64,000 nt of DNA from Haemaphysalis longicornis (GCA_013339765.2 CM023448.1:27852551-27916550); one strand, 5' to 3'; counted from the stretch's first letter, positions 1 to 11,242 are shown. Notes: generated by a model from the sequence alone, not told the origin. Numbers and translations: made by a program.

Positions 1-113
1 GCTTTATAATGCGAAGTACCCAGGTTGGATTCCGACAAGGTGTAGAACTCTTTTTTTTTAAATCGATAGTCTTGCTTTGGATACTTTAACGCAGAAGTAT
101 TGGTTTGTCTATA

Positions 114-130
114 TGTCTGTCTGTCTGTCG
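114..130. repeat. TGTC tetranucleotide microsatellite
   Basis: A short run of about four tandem TGTC units. It is a simple sequence repeat with no coding meaning. The rest of the first 330 bases holds nothing I recognise. Confidence 0.85.
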
Positions 131-1083
131 GGTGTCTATCGAATAGAGAATTTATAATACTAATTACAGCCAAGACGCGGTGTGGATAGCTACCACACGG
201 GTTGTATGTGAATGTATTCAGCCAGATGGCCATGGTGAAACACAAGCTGCGGAATACGTTTATCAACCCACAGCCAAGCCTAACGTGTAAGTCAGGTGTT
301 AATGTTCATAATTGACAACATCGCTGAATAAGAACAAGAGATTACGGGAAAATAGGACAGAAATCCTATGCATTTGTGATATTTGCAGTGTTCCTTTATT
401 AAAAGTGCATAGATGCTTGTCTTTTGCGATAGCAAATGAAATTCTACATCAACTGTAGACAACCGTTGTCCGTTGTTGCTCACCGTACTATAGCACCTCG
501 CGGCATTTAAGAAACCAAACGGCAACAGTAACGAAAGGTTCGACTGCATTAGTTCCACATTCGTCTTGCTTACGGAGGAGGGCAACGTGGTTCTACGAAC
601 GTTGGAGTAGTGTGCCTTGATCACAGAGAAAGAATAAAATAGGATGGGAAACTGAGCTTCCTGGGGCAGCCCGATAACGTCACAAGCACTTGGCGAACGT
701 CAATTTTCGCCACGGCCGCCGCGCGTTCTGTTCGCGCTCGTCGAGTGCAACCCGGCCGCGGCATCGCGTCGGCATTTCGCCGCGCCGCCGAAATATTCCG
801 TGCCCGAAGCGAGAGTGTGTGCGCTCTTCTGCGCTTCCGTTGGCTGAAGAGCCCGCCATCGCGATTAATTTTCTGTCAAATTTAAATCAGCCGGTACGAG
901 CGAATAAAAGGGGCATTTTCTTTTATTGCGTAAACAATCTTGCACGAGCAGCAAGCCGGAAATACAAACCTGTAAACGCAAAAAAAATGTAAAACCTGCA
1001 AACGCACGGCCTAATCTCGTGTGCGATGCGCTCGAGGAGAGTTGAGGGCACGGGGCAATTTATCACGCCCTCACGCGCGCGCG

Positions 1084-1098
1084 TTCCGTCTTCGCGTC
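1084..1098. repeat. Left target-site duplication of LINE fragment
   Basis: TTCCGTCTTCGCGTC is repeated perfectly at 1991-2005. The two copies bracket the truncated LINE fragment, as expected from target-primed reverse transcription. Confidence 0.9.
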
Positions 1099-1990
1099 CC
1101 GGCCAGCTCTGCTACGACTGCGGCAGGCAGACCAGCCGTCCAGCTCCTGCGGGCATGTAAAGACATCGCTGGCGGCCAAGCTCCATGCGGTTGCCTCTGG
1201 CGGCTGCGACGTCCGCCTGCAGTGGCTGCCGTCCCACATGGGGATCCCGGGGAATGACGCGGCCAACGCCCTGGCCAAGGGTGCCCACCAGCCAGTCACC
1301 CCCTGTCTCCCGAGGCGTCACAGCATTCGACGTTGCACGCCAGCAGCTCGCCCAGTGGCCCTCGCCATGCACCCAGACTGCCGTGTGGTGAGTGGCCAGG
1401 CCCCTCGGGTCCTCCCGGGGTGTCTGAGCAGGGACGTCCGCAGCCTGCTGCTCCGGCTTCGGCTGAATTGCTCTGACGTGGCAGCCCGACTGCCACCGCC
1501 AAGGCCGCCGCTCCTCCCCCACCTGTGCCCACTGCCCCGAGCCTGAGACGCTGGAGCACCTGCTTTGCTCCTGCCCGGAGTTTGCGGCACACCGGGGAGT
1601 GCTGCAGACTTCGCTACAGCGTCTTGGGCTGCCCCCACCAGCGTCTGGAGAGCCTGCTACACCCAGCAGGCCCCGACGGCACCCGCCGTGACGTCTTCCG
1701 CCTCCTGCTGGCCTACTTGGAGGCTACAGGACTTGCCCAGCGCCTGTAGACGATAGTCTGCTGGACGCGCCATTGCTGCTGCTTTCACGAAGATTCACGT
1801 CGAGGCTCCTCGCTCTTGTTGCTCGCCTACCTATCCCTTTATCACCCCCTTTCTACTCTCTGAACTTTATATACCCCTCCTCCCCCTCCCCCCGCACTGG
1901 GTTGTATGCAGGTGAGCCCCAGCTGGGCTCAATATTATCCCCAGTGCATCTCCTTTCCTTTTCTCTTGAACCACTTAGTAGTAGTAGTAG
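1099..1990 (+). pseudogene. 5'-truncated non-LTR retrotransposon, RNase H and ORF2 C-terminus
   Basis: A 892-bp retrotransposon 3' end lies between perfect 15-bp direct repeats. In frame around 1185-1300 it encodes LQWLPSHMGIPGNDAANAL, the C-terminal motif block of a LINE-type RNase H. A frame around 1520-1600 encodes a Cys/His segment of the form CxHC...ETLEHLLCSC followed by PEFAAHR, and the last frame ends FRLLLAYLEATGLAQRL before a TAG at 1747-1749. These are the usual last parts of ORF2 in I/Jockey-superfamily LINEs. The pieces sit in different frames, so the gene is broken. A pyrimidine-rich 3' UTR follows, ending in a (TAG)n tail at 1976-1990. The element is dead on arrival or decayed; the autonomous family is not present here. 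Confidence 0.88.
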
Positions 1991-2005
1991 TTCCGTCTTC
2001 GCGTC
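1991..2005. repeat. Right target-site duplication of LINE fragment
   Basis: This is a perfect 15-base copy of 1084-1098, directly after the (TAG)n tail. Confidence 0.9.
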
Positions 2006-3089
2006 GCGCAGCAGGTCGTGCGCGTAACCATTCACGCCTTGTGGCAAATGCTTCAAACAACAGTATTGCTTTCAATATATCCAACCAGGTGCCGCTGTCA
2101 AATTTTTCGCCGCCGCATCTGCGGAGCTCCGGAGGTCACCGTAGTTATCATTGTGACATTATCTGGTCGCTGGATCGCGCCGGCCGCAATGGGCGTTTCC
2201 TCTCCTATATACTCTGGCTCCGTGGCCTTGATTCACGCGCATCTCCGCTGTACGGCAGCGCTGGCATCGAGGCACCCTTGTTAGAGCAGAGGAACGCATT
2301 ATATGTAAACTAACTGTAGCAAATCTCTAGCGCGTTATCTTGGCAGTACCCAGAGGAGATAGGAAGAGCATCATAGGAAATTGGGAAAAGAAGGCACACA
2401 TTTTCTTGGCAGGGGTGCAGTCGACTATCGTCTTTATGTGTGATTCGCAAGTAAACGAGCATACACGCGCTCATTTTTTTACTTCACCCACTACCGTCAT
2501 TATTGTCACCGAAATTAGGCTTTCGTGTTGCAGGGCGTTCTCGACGCCACACGCGCCATCAGTGAGACATATAATGCTTTCATTTAAAGCTAGTAAGTCG
2601 TCCTGTATGGCCACGATCGGGATAACTGCCACCATGGGTCCCTGTCGAGAAAACGAGGCACATCAGGGGATTCGTCCTGTTGACCGTCACGCTGTGTCTA
2701 CGTGCGTGCGTGTGTCCGCGCATGTGAGTGCATTTGCACGTCCTTGTGCGGGCAGGTCGCCACAAGGTCGGTTACATTTCTAATTACAGGGAGGGCGCCA
2801 CTGGTCTAGCCCAGACGCCCGTGTGCGCTCCGAGCTCCGCATGTATTGCGTTTTAGTGCGGTTTTCCTTTTGTGTTGGTGCATATCATTACCAGGACGTG
2901 TTTCGGAACATTACCGGGACCTCCTCAGCAATTTTTGGGACTCTCCTGCGAACATTGGTGAAGTTACGGCGTTCTTTGTGTGGACCACGTTGGGAGTAGG
3001 CCTAGACCGTTAGGCCTAGCGACCACCTCGTTTGCACCCGGACGGCTTCGCCGATCAACACCGCAACGAGAGCCTCACGACCCGGCAAG

Positions 3090-4680
3090 ATGAAAGGATT
3101 CACTCCTGAACAAGACGGCTGGTTCCGCAAAACTTCCAAAACGAGGGTGAGCGATCCTACATTTCGTAAACTGATACTTCGCTCCCAGGACGGTTTCCCG
3201 ATTCAGTCCTTCTTACCCCGAGACCTTCGTCACGAACTATGTCTTCAAGCCCAACTCACCGCGAACGAAGCTGCCGAGCTCAGAGTAAGCATCTTACCTG
3301 GCAAAAAACATTGCCGTCTTGCTTGCTCAAGAGCCGTCCGCAATCACCAAACTTAAAAACTGTTCCTTCGTCATGCTCAACGGAAAGCAACAACGCATCA
3401 GTGTCTATGAAGCCGCCAACCGGGAATCATGCAAAGGAGTGATCCACGGTGTGGCCGCCAACACGTCTCCGGAATTTCTGCTTAAACACCTTAAAGCTGT
3501 TGGATACGAAATCCTCGCCGCCCGCATGATGGGCTCTACCCAAACTGCGATCATCACGTTCTCCGGTACATACGTGCCTGTGGAAGTAGACTACGACGGC
3601 GGCCTACATAGGTGTACGCCACACAAACCCCGCGCCCAACACTGCACTAAGTGCCTTAAGCTCGGGCATCGAGCTGACGTCTGCACGCAAGTATCTCACC
3701 CTCTTTGCCCTAAATGCGGATCAGCAAAGAAAGATGAAGAACATGAATGCATCACCAAGTGCGCCCTTTGTGGCGGCCCGCACCCATCCGAAGACAAAGA
3801 ATGCAAGGTCCGACGTGAAGCAGACGCCGTCACAAAGCTTCAAGCCTACCAAAAGAGGCTTGCCATTCGGAAGGCGACGGAATCACCGAAAGGATCCATG
3901 TCCCAACGAGAACCACCGACCAAGAATGACAAGGCATCAACAGAGCAGGCATCACAAGAACCCCCACTCAAGAATGCCAAAGCATCAACAGAGCGGGCGT
4001 CGCACCAACATCGAGCGTCCACGAGCACGGGGCTCATGCAAGTGTCGAAGCCCCCTCAGGAGCACCGAACTGGTCAGGTGAGTCAGCCACTCCCTGCTGT
4101 GAAAAATCGTAGAGCAACTAACGCCAGGTACGCATCGTTTGCACATGCACTAACAGGCAAGCACACTCAGGACACCACACCAAACAACACGCCAGAACAC
4201 ATCCCAATGAATCTCGAGGAAGGTACTCAGGAAGACCCGACCTCAGAATCTGCCAACATGGACGCGGAGAGTGAGAACAACGCGCACGACACTGAACAAG
4301 CGCCTCTCGCCAAGAGAAGCAGATCCCAAACCCCAAGCAGGCCATCGTCCACCCGATCACACGAACTCAGCAAAAGGATGGAGGCTCTCGAAAAGCAAAT
4401 CGCCGAAAATGAAAAACAAGTGGAGCTCCTGCTAGAGAACAACACAAAAATGTGCGAACAGGCCAACGCCTTACAAGCCGCCTGCTTGACTTTGCAGCGA
4501 AATTTCGAAGCTCAAGCACAGTCAATTGCTACACTAACCAACCTAATTACTCAGCAAGAACAAACATTTGAGGCACGTGTTCTGAAGGCGATAAGCCCTC
4601 TCTTTACCAGGGTAGAACAAATAGCATGCCACCTTCAGCTCCCCCCCATGCCCAGCTACGATGAAAACACACAGCAATAA
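3090..4680 (+). pseudogene. LINE ORF1 (gag-like nucleic-acid-binding protein), one frameshift
   Basis: The ORF starts at ATG 3090 and reads 71 codons before an apparent one-base insertion in an A6 run (3303-3308). The correct frame then continues to TAA at 4678-4680, giving about 530 residues. In order it has an N-terminal domain, then three Cys/His knuckles between about 3640 and 3805 (CTKCLKLGHRADVC, a CPKC...HEC segment, and CALCGGPHPSEDKEC), then a polar Lys/Ser/Thr/Gln-rich linker. It ends in a heptad-rich coiled coil (about 4360-4600) running from ELSKRMEALEKQIAENEKQ through the leucines that follow. Known role of the family: RNA binding and chaperone activity in the retrotransposon RNP. 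A coiled coil after the knuckles is notable. In the present reading frame the protein is truncated. Confidence 0.88.
3303..3309 (+). other. Frameshift site in ORF1 (A6C run)
   Basis: Reading changes from frame 0 to frame +1 at a run of six A followed by C. Removing one A joins the two halves into a continuous protein through GKNIAVLLAQEPSAI. The heptamer resembles a slippery sequence but has the wrong phase for a -1 shift. A homopolymer slippage mutation or an assembly indel is the simplest reading. Confidence 0.75.
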
Positions 4681-7600
4681 CGATATCAGGATCCTACAGT
4701 GGAACTGCCGTGGTTTCAAAGGAAAACAGGCAGCATTCTTCTACTGGATCACATCCTTATCCCACTCCCCGGACATCATCCTTTTACAAGAAGCAGGCAA
4801 AAACCCGAAAATTCCAGGCTACATGACGTATCAAAGACGCCACAATATCGCCACTCTGGTCAGCAAACGTATACCCGCCAACATTGAACATGACACGGAT
4901 GCAAGCCTCACAAGTATCTGTATCTACACAGCAAGGCCCTCTTCACGTTACCAATGTTTACAGTCCGCCGAAAGACAAGCTACAGGAAATAAAAGAACTC
5001 CTCAAACCCAACGACTCACGTGCAGGATATGAACACCTCTTGGCAGGCGACTTCAACGCTCCGCATACAGCTTGGGGCTACCACAGAAACACTACCAAGG
5101 GCAGCAGATTACTTCGTCTACTACACGAAGCCGAATACACGGTACATAACGACTTCAGTGAATATACGAGATTGGGAAATTCTGTCGAGAGAGACACCAA
5201 CCCGGACCTCACTGTCTCCACAAGACAGCTTAACATCCAATGGTCACACACTCAAGAATACTTTGGCAGCGACCATGCTGTCATACAAGTGATCATTCAT
5301 GCTACGGCAAAGCGTCTAAAGTGGAAGAAACAGCACATCACAGATTGGTACAAATACAGACTAGACAGACAAGGCTGCGACCCACCTACTATAGACGCCT
5401 GGACTGAAGAAATCAAGCAAGCAAAGAATAAGCACACTAAAGCATACTCTCAAACGGAGGACCAACCAGCAGCGGATAAACACATCTCGCATTGCTGGGA
5501 AGCAAGAACGGCGCTGGTCAAACGCTGGAAAAAGAATAAGACCAACCGTAAACTTAGGAAGCGGATAAATCAGCTGAACAAGCACATACAAACCTATTCA
5601 GCGCAACTACGCCATGAGCAGTGGATGGAAACGTGTCAACAGCTACAAGGCACGCTTAGCACTGGGAAAACGTGGAGGATACTCAGAGCGCTCATCAACC
5701 CGGACGCGACGAAAACCATGACGCAGCACAAGCTACAGGCACTCATGAAAGAACACGAAAACGATCCGGACAAGCTCATCAAATCCATCAAAGACACATA
5801 CATCCCAGCACCTAGACAACCACAATACGCTGAGTATTCGGGCGCCCCAAATAAAGACATCGATGAAAAATTCGACATGACAGAACTGAAACGCGCTCTC
5901 AGCCACTGCAAAGGAAACAAGGCACCGGGTCCAGATGCCATAACCTCGGTGCATCTAAGGAACCTAGCGGAAGAAGACTTGTCGGCACTTCTGAGAGAAA
6001 TTAACAGTATGTGGTTGGGGCAAAAACCCCTTGCGAAGCAATGGAAGATTGGGAACATGATTTTTATACCCAAGCCAGGGAAGCCAATCCGACTTGCAAA
6101 CCTACGACCGATTACATTAACCTCAAACGCCGGCAAAATCATGGAACGTATGGCCTTATACCGCCTTCAAGATCACCTTGAAAAGAAAGGAGCTCTGCCA
6201 TACAACATGGTGGGCTACCGAGCAAACGTTTCCACACAGGATGCACTACTTCAGATCTACGAAGATATCACTAAGGAACCCAGCAATTCGCAACTCAAAG
6301 CAATACTAGCAATAGATCTAAAGAAAGCTTTTGACAATGTGGATCATGATTCAATGTTAGAGGAGCTCGCTAAGACTGACTGTGGGGCACGTCTCTATAA
6401 TTATGTCAGAGACTTTTTACGAGACAGGGTACTCACGGTTGGAATTGGCGAGCACACATCAGAAGAATTTCCACACCCGCAGCGAGGAATCCCACAAGGT
6501 TCTGTACTATCTCCGACTTTATTTAACCTGGCTATGCTGAAGGTTCACAGGGCCTTGGAATCGGTACCAGACATCCGTCACACCCTGTACGCGGACGACG
6601 TTACCGTATGGGTCAACACAGGTAGTCCTGGGCACATACAAGACCTGCTACAACAAGCTCTCGACGCCACAGAAGCTGCCGCCGTAAGGATAGGACTAAA
6701 CTGCTCCGTGGAAAAAACAGAACTTCTGGCAGTCCATAGTCATCGATGGAAACCTCCAGAACTTCGCTTGTCATTGAACGGGCACACCGTCGTCCCGGGA
6801 AAGCACATCAAGGTACTAGGACTGCCACTACAGAGTGACGGAGGAGGACACATGGCGGTGAATAACATTATCAGACAGGGAGAACAGATTCTGCACATGT
6901 TTCGGAGAATCTCTAACAAAAACAGAGGACTCCTAGAAGACGACCTCCTTCGTCTGAGAGATGCTCTCATCACGTCCAAAATCAGATATCAAATACCGTA
7001 CGTCAATCTCAATAGGACTCAAGAGAACAAACTTAACACGCTTTTGCGGAAGGCCACAAAAATCGCCCTCGGCGTACCTTTGTGCGCCAGTACCAAGCTG
7101 CTACTCGACACAGGTACCATTAATACACTCCAAGAAGTATTGGCAGTCCACAGACATAACCAACTGGATCGACTGCGAAAATCCCCGCAAGGCCAGGACA
7201 TTCTCCGCGCTGCGGGCTACAACCCCTTGCGAACCCCTACCGGAGAACTGGCTATACTGCCACCAGAACTTTCGAACCTCATTCAGACAGCACCCATCCC
7301 GAGAAATATGGACAAGGAACGCAACCCAGCAAGACGACTCATCCGGGCCAAATTTTACGCAAAGAAAGCCACCAGAGACGCCCATCAGATCCATGTTTAC
7401 ACCGACGCGGCAGTGCAAGGATATAGCTATGGCATTGCATTCACGAGCAGTTCAGGCCAGGAAGGGACAAACCAAGGCAATGGCTATTCCGTCGAAGAAG
7501 CCGAGGCCACTGCAATAGCTTGGGCAGCCGCCTGCACTGCGACACAGCACACTCTCACCAACATATACACTGACTGCAAGAAAGTCTGCACCCTTTTAAC

Positions 7601-8144
7601 ACAAGGCTTCATTCCCAAACCGGCTTTAGAAGAGCTTAAGCACCTTAAAGGCACGATAAGGGTACACTGGGTACCGGGACACACAGGTTTGGCAGGAAAC
7701 GAAAGAGCAAACCTGCTCGCCCGCGAAGCGCTTCTCCGGGCACCTGCCAACTGTGGTCAAACCCAAAAGCCCGTGACACCGCCAAAACTGCAGCTAAAAG
7801 AATACGCAGACAGCAAACGCAAATTCACTCCTCCGCACAAGAAATTGTCCAGGCAACAGCAAACCACTATAAGGCTGACGCAAACGCAAACGCTACTCAC
7901 ACCCGACAAAGTTTACATCTACAAAGGCTGTATGAACACTTCCCCGCCAGAGTGTGATGAATGCCACGTACCGATAAATCAAGAGCACATGCTATGGCTA
8001 TGCCCCAAGGTAGATAGAAGCAGTATCCGCAGGGAGTGGCTGACTCAACCGGCCACGCTAGAGCAGCAGCTATCGTTGGCAAGCTTTGTCCAAAAGACCA
8101 TAGGCACCCCGCCTTCCCGGCTAGACCCCTGGAAGACCAACTAA
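4661..8144 (+). pseudogene. LINE ORF2 polyprotein: endonuclease, reverse transcriptase, RNase H
   Basis: ORF2 starts at ATG 4661 inside the end of ORF1. The AP-endonuclease domain begins ILQWNCRGFKGK and DIILLQEAG, shifts frame between about 4884 and 4960, and continues with GDFNAP, DLTVS and GSDHAV. From codon 4884 the frame is open for 1086 residues. The RT carries NKAPGPDAITSVHL, AIDLKKAFDNVDH (Asp 478), RGIPQGSVLSP and YADD (569-572), counted from 4884. RNase H follows with VYTDAA (Asp 841), the VEEAEA Glu 874, IYTD (Asp 897) and HWVPGHTGLAGNERAN. A terminal C-X2-C-X7-H-X4-C motif sits at 1024-1040. All visible catalytic residues are present. Known role: target-primed reverse transcription. 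Only the early frameshift prevents a full-length product. Confidence 0.93.
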
Positions 8145-8150
8145 CGAGGA

Positions 8151-8171
8151 ATTCCAGTGGCCCCCTGGAAT
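8151..8171 (+). other. 3' UTR hairpin of the LINE
   Basis: ATTCCAG at 8151-8157 pairs perfectly with CTGGAAT at 8165-8171 around a 7-base loop, 35 bases before the microsatellite tail. LINE RTs often recognise a stem-loop close to the RNA 3' end; assigning that job here is inference from position. Confidence 0.65.
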
Positions 8172-8205
8172 GAGGAGGCCTTAGCCAAAAGGGCAAATAA
8201 AATTT

Positions 8206-8227
8206 TCTCTCTCTCTCTCTCTCTCTC
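8206..8227 (+). repeat. (TC)n tail of the LINE
   Basis: A run of TC dinucleotides directly follows 'aataaaatttt'. It is taken as the 3' tail of the element, in place of poly(A). Confidence 0.8.
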
Positions 8228-8229
8228 AA

Positions 8230-10780
8230 ACCTCGTTTTGAGTTTTATATGAATGTCTTTTTAGATAAAATCTGGAGTAACAGGGCATTTTCTTAGGCAG
8301 TATGCCGGAAATCCAAAGTAAGCCGGAAACCCGAAGCTTAGCTTTTGCCCAAAATAATTTCTCTGCATTCGCAAAATTCGTACTTTACTGCACAATGAGT
8401 GTACCAATATAATATCATTAAGCCAAACCGCTATGATTAATCAGCTGAAAGAGAAACAGATAATATAATTGACCATTTTGTAGGTTACGGGGTCCAGCGA
8501 ACAAGAGCGGAGTAATTTAGTTTTTTTTGATGCATCACTATCAACCTAATAGAACGTCAAACGTTTTTTTGTAGGAGTAGTAGTTATGTCTAATGCTGCT
8601 TATCCTTAATTCATAATTGAGCAAAATCTTTTTGGTATTTAAACATTCAAATTGTGGCTCAGCGCTCATGAAAGACATTTTATGCGATCAATCCGAAGAT
8701 TGCACAGTGTGGTATCGGTGAAGAATACAGAGCTGAATAAGACTGTTCTTCTGTGAGCCCAGAGGTTTGTTTAGGTACACCTAATACTAATTCTGTACAG
8801 TAAGAAAGAAATCACCACTTGTTCTGCAATACCACAAAAACTGGCATTATTAGCAGTTCTTTTAAACGGGGTATTCCAAGTTTGTTTTAGCACGAATGTG
8901 AGGCGGCATACAAAATGTGAAAATATTGTATCCCTGGAATGTATATAATTTGTTTCAGCACCTTGCGCTGTTGTGATGCAGCTTTCTTGTTTAGCTAGAA
9001 CTGTCGTGATTGCCAATACTACAAGTTATTCCTGTTACTCAATTACGTATATTTTTTTGTGCAACTTCTTTTGAAGAGACAACTGAAAGCTGTAATATGC
9101 TCTAAATATTTAGAAGTTCATTTTCGTCCTGATGCGACAGTCGGCATAAAAAAAAAGCGCCTGGAAAAATAGGCCAGCCGTTTCCCTGGCTGCTGCATAC
9201 AAACACAGATATCATCAAAGAGCACTGGATTAAAAAATAAGCAGTTAGAGTAGTTCTTGGCTAATAACGCAGGCTTCATTCCCGACTACCTAATGCCATA
9301 AACGGCATTTGTAAGTTTGGAGCACGCTGAAAGTTTTGTCGCATTTTGTTGCTTTACCACTGCATGCCTGGAATATGTTAATCAACCTCCCTTACAATGC
9401 AAACCCCTAACGGCCCCACGTACACGCCCTGGTCATGAATATTTTCTAGCCCATATTTTTGCCCGATATATGCAATAATTTTTTACAGCTGTGTAAGATT
9501 AGTATTCAGGGCCCTCTGGCATTTTTCATTCTAGAAGATTCTTGGGGACTTCAAGTGGTCACCTCTTTTTTAACCTAATATTTCTCCTTTATTGTTCTCC
9601 CTGGTTTTGTACAATAATGTTTTGATGTACCCCTCCTGCTTGGGCCAGCACATTTGTCTGCAGTAATATGATAAAATATTTTAAAATATGATAAAAATAT
9701 GTTTAAAAGATATCTTCTTTATTCCTGACAGAAATCCTCATACCGTTACTATGTGCACCAAGAATCTTATGCGAGTAGAGAGCCGGAAAAATTCTCAATT
9801 GAAAAGATTGCAATCTTTCAAAAGGAATTACCAGGATATATATTGAAAGTAAAAAAAAACGAATATCAATCGTTATAATGAATTTGTACAGATAGGCCCA
9901 AAACGAAAAAGAAAAAGGCATCAATAAGAAGCTGATCTGGCTGCTGATGTGCACGCGTTTCTGCGAGAGGCTTTAAGTACCACTTGAGTGCTGATTCACA
10001 ATGAAGAATGTGGGCATCAAATAGAGTGTGGATGATGACGCCTGCCTGGAACACTATGGCTTGTAGGTTTGCGACAGCTCGCCAATGCGTCTTGGCCAAC
10101 AGACGGAAGACATGAGTGTATAATCGATCGGTCATCATCGAAGCTGCTCACTTGGTCCTGCGGGACTTACGTCAGGGTTTGCGCCTTAATTTTCCGCTTC
10201 TGTCTTCTCGTTCTGTGCATTCTCAGTACGCGTGTATTTTCTGTGGTCGTGGATGGGGCAAAAGTTTGTGTGGTGAATTTTCTGCTTGGGCGCGCTAGGT
10301 CCGGGTCCACCTCGTGTATTTGTTAGCAGTTCATTATTGACATGTGGTTTATTTTCATTCTGAAAAGGCAGCGTTTGGTCGAAAATCAGTGCATATTTAA
10401 TTGATTCTCCCATAACTAAATTTGTATCCTCTTTTTTGCTTACAATGACCCATTCGACATGGCCAGTGTAATTAAAGAACAATTTTGCGATGGTCAGCTC
10501 CACGTGCCACTATATGTTTGCTCAACTATTAAAATGGCTCCACTTGTAGTTTTTGCTTTTCGCGACTGCCCTGGGAGAAATCACTGCCATAATTGATTAG
10601 ATAAAAATAACGAGTGCAGTCCTGAACATATTTATCTCATTACTGCAAAATCTGCGCCTCACGTCACAGGAGGTTCCTTTAGCCGTGTTACCAACTCGAC
10701 GTTTCAGGGGTAAAGTCCCTTAGGGGCTGGTACTGTTGGCAGTTTCCTGTCCTTGCCGTTATGGTCGTCTCAGGTAGTTA
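8230..10780. other. Unassigned AT-rich sequence
   Basis: The short ORFs on both strands show no recognisable motif, biased composition or matching splice context. No RNA gene or clear repeat was seen. It is probably intergenic or intronic DNA. Confidence 0.5.
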
Positions 10781-10787
10781 CAGTACT

Positions 10788-10992
10788 CAAACACCGGGAA
10801 ACACTTTTACACCTTGCGCTAGAACGTAACGTAACAAAAACACTGCAAAACCCATTCCCGCCTCGCGCTGGAGCTTTTCGTAATGCGTGCCAAAAAAAAA
10901 AAAAACGCCCCGACATTCGTTGAAGCCTCGCGCTGGAAAGCCCGTGCTTCAAGGACAAAAAGACTTTTCAAGGAAAGCTGTATACCTATAAC
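10788..10992 (+). repeat. Fragment related to the R1 repeat, with 'cgcgctgga' sub-repeats
   Basis: It contains three spaced copies of a motif like 'cctcgcgctggaa' followed by 'gtgcttcaaggacaaaaaga' and 'aaagctgtata'. The same arrangement occurs inside the R1 blocks (about 40990-41140 and 49010-49150). This looks like an old partial copy of that family, including an A14 run near 10890. Confidence 0.5.
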
Positions 10993-11242
10993 ACGCAACT
11001 GTGTCACCTTTCTTTCAATGTAAAAAAGCGCAAGGGCCCCAACCAAGAATACAGTTACCCACTGCCTGGTTCGCCCCTCCCTATGTTTAGCGTTGGTGGA
11101 GACGGCAAAAATTTTCCACCGGAAGCATTTGCTCAACTTAAGAAAGCAAAAGTAATTCGTCTCCAAACAACAGAAAATTTACATGCGAATGACCAACCAA
11201 TCTCCATGCTGCCATACTTCAAGCGAGATTGTGGAAAAGCGT

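Larger units (their letters stand above)
625..2221. mobile_element. Insertion of unknown class within family A copy 1
   Basis: This segment is absent from the family A copy at 29.4-29.9 kb. It is flanked by a near-duplicate, 'gtgccttgatcac' at 612-624 and 'gtggccttgattcac' at about 2222-2235, which looks like an imperfect target-site duplication. After removing the LINE fragment nested inside (1099-1990), about 700 bases of GC-rich sequence remain with no recognisable domain. The two ends show only weak inverted similarity, so I cannot say whether it is a DNA transposon, a SINE-like unit or a solo LTR. Confidence 0.5.
330..2460 (+). repeat. Family A dispersed repeat, copy 1, split by insertion
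   Basis: The stretches 330-611 and 2236-2460 align in order with the uninterrupted sequence at about 29425-29940, for instance around 'gatatttgcagtgttcct' and again around 'caaatctctagcg' against 'caaacctctagcg'. Copy 1 is therefore one repeat unit interrupted by 1.6 kb of foreign sequence. I see no protein signature; the 110-codon reverse ORF at 292-624 lies inside this repeat and is treated as chance. The family could be a decayed DNA transposon or the non-coding part of a larger element. The outer boundaries are approximate. Confidence 0.7.
2785..8227 (+). mobile_element. Near-complete non-LTR retrotransposon (I/Jockey superfamily, RNase H-bearing)
   Basis: This is a LINE with a GC-rich 5' UTR (about 2785-3089), ORF1 (3090-4680), ORF2 overlapping ORF1 by 20 bp (4661-8144), a 60-base 3' UTR with a hairpin (8151-8171), and a (TC)n tail at 8206-8227. 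The domain order endonuclease, RT, RNase H, CCHC in ORF2 and the CCHC knuckles in ORF1 place it in the I/Jockey superfamily; RNase H after RT favours an I-like clade over Jockey. Each ORF contains one apparent single-base frameshift and no other break, so the copy looks young. I could not see a clear target-site duplication, and the 5' end is estimated to within about 20 bases. Confidence 0.9.

Noticed and set aside
3303..3309. Programmed -1 frameshift signal (AAAAAAC) between ORF1 halves
   Set aside because: The reading phase is AAA AAA C rather than A AAA AAC, and the needed change is +1, so an indel is more likely.
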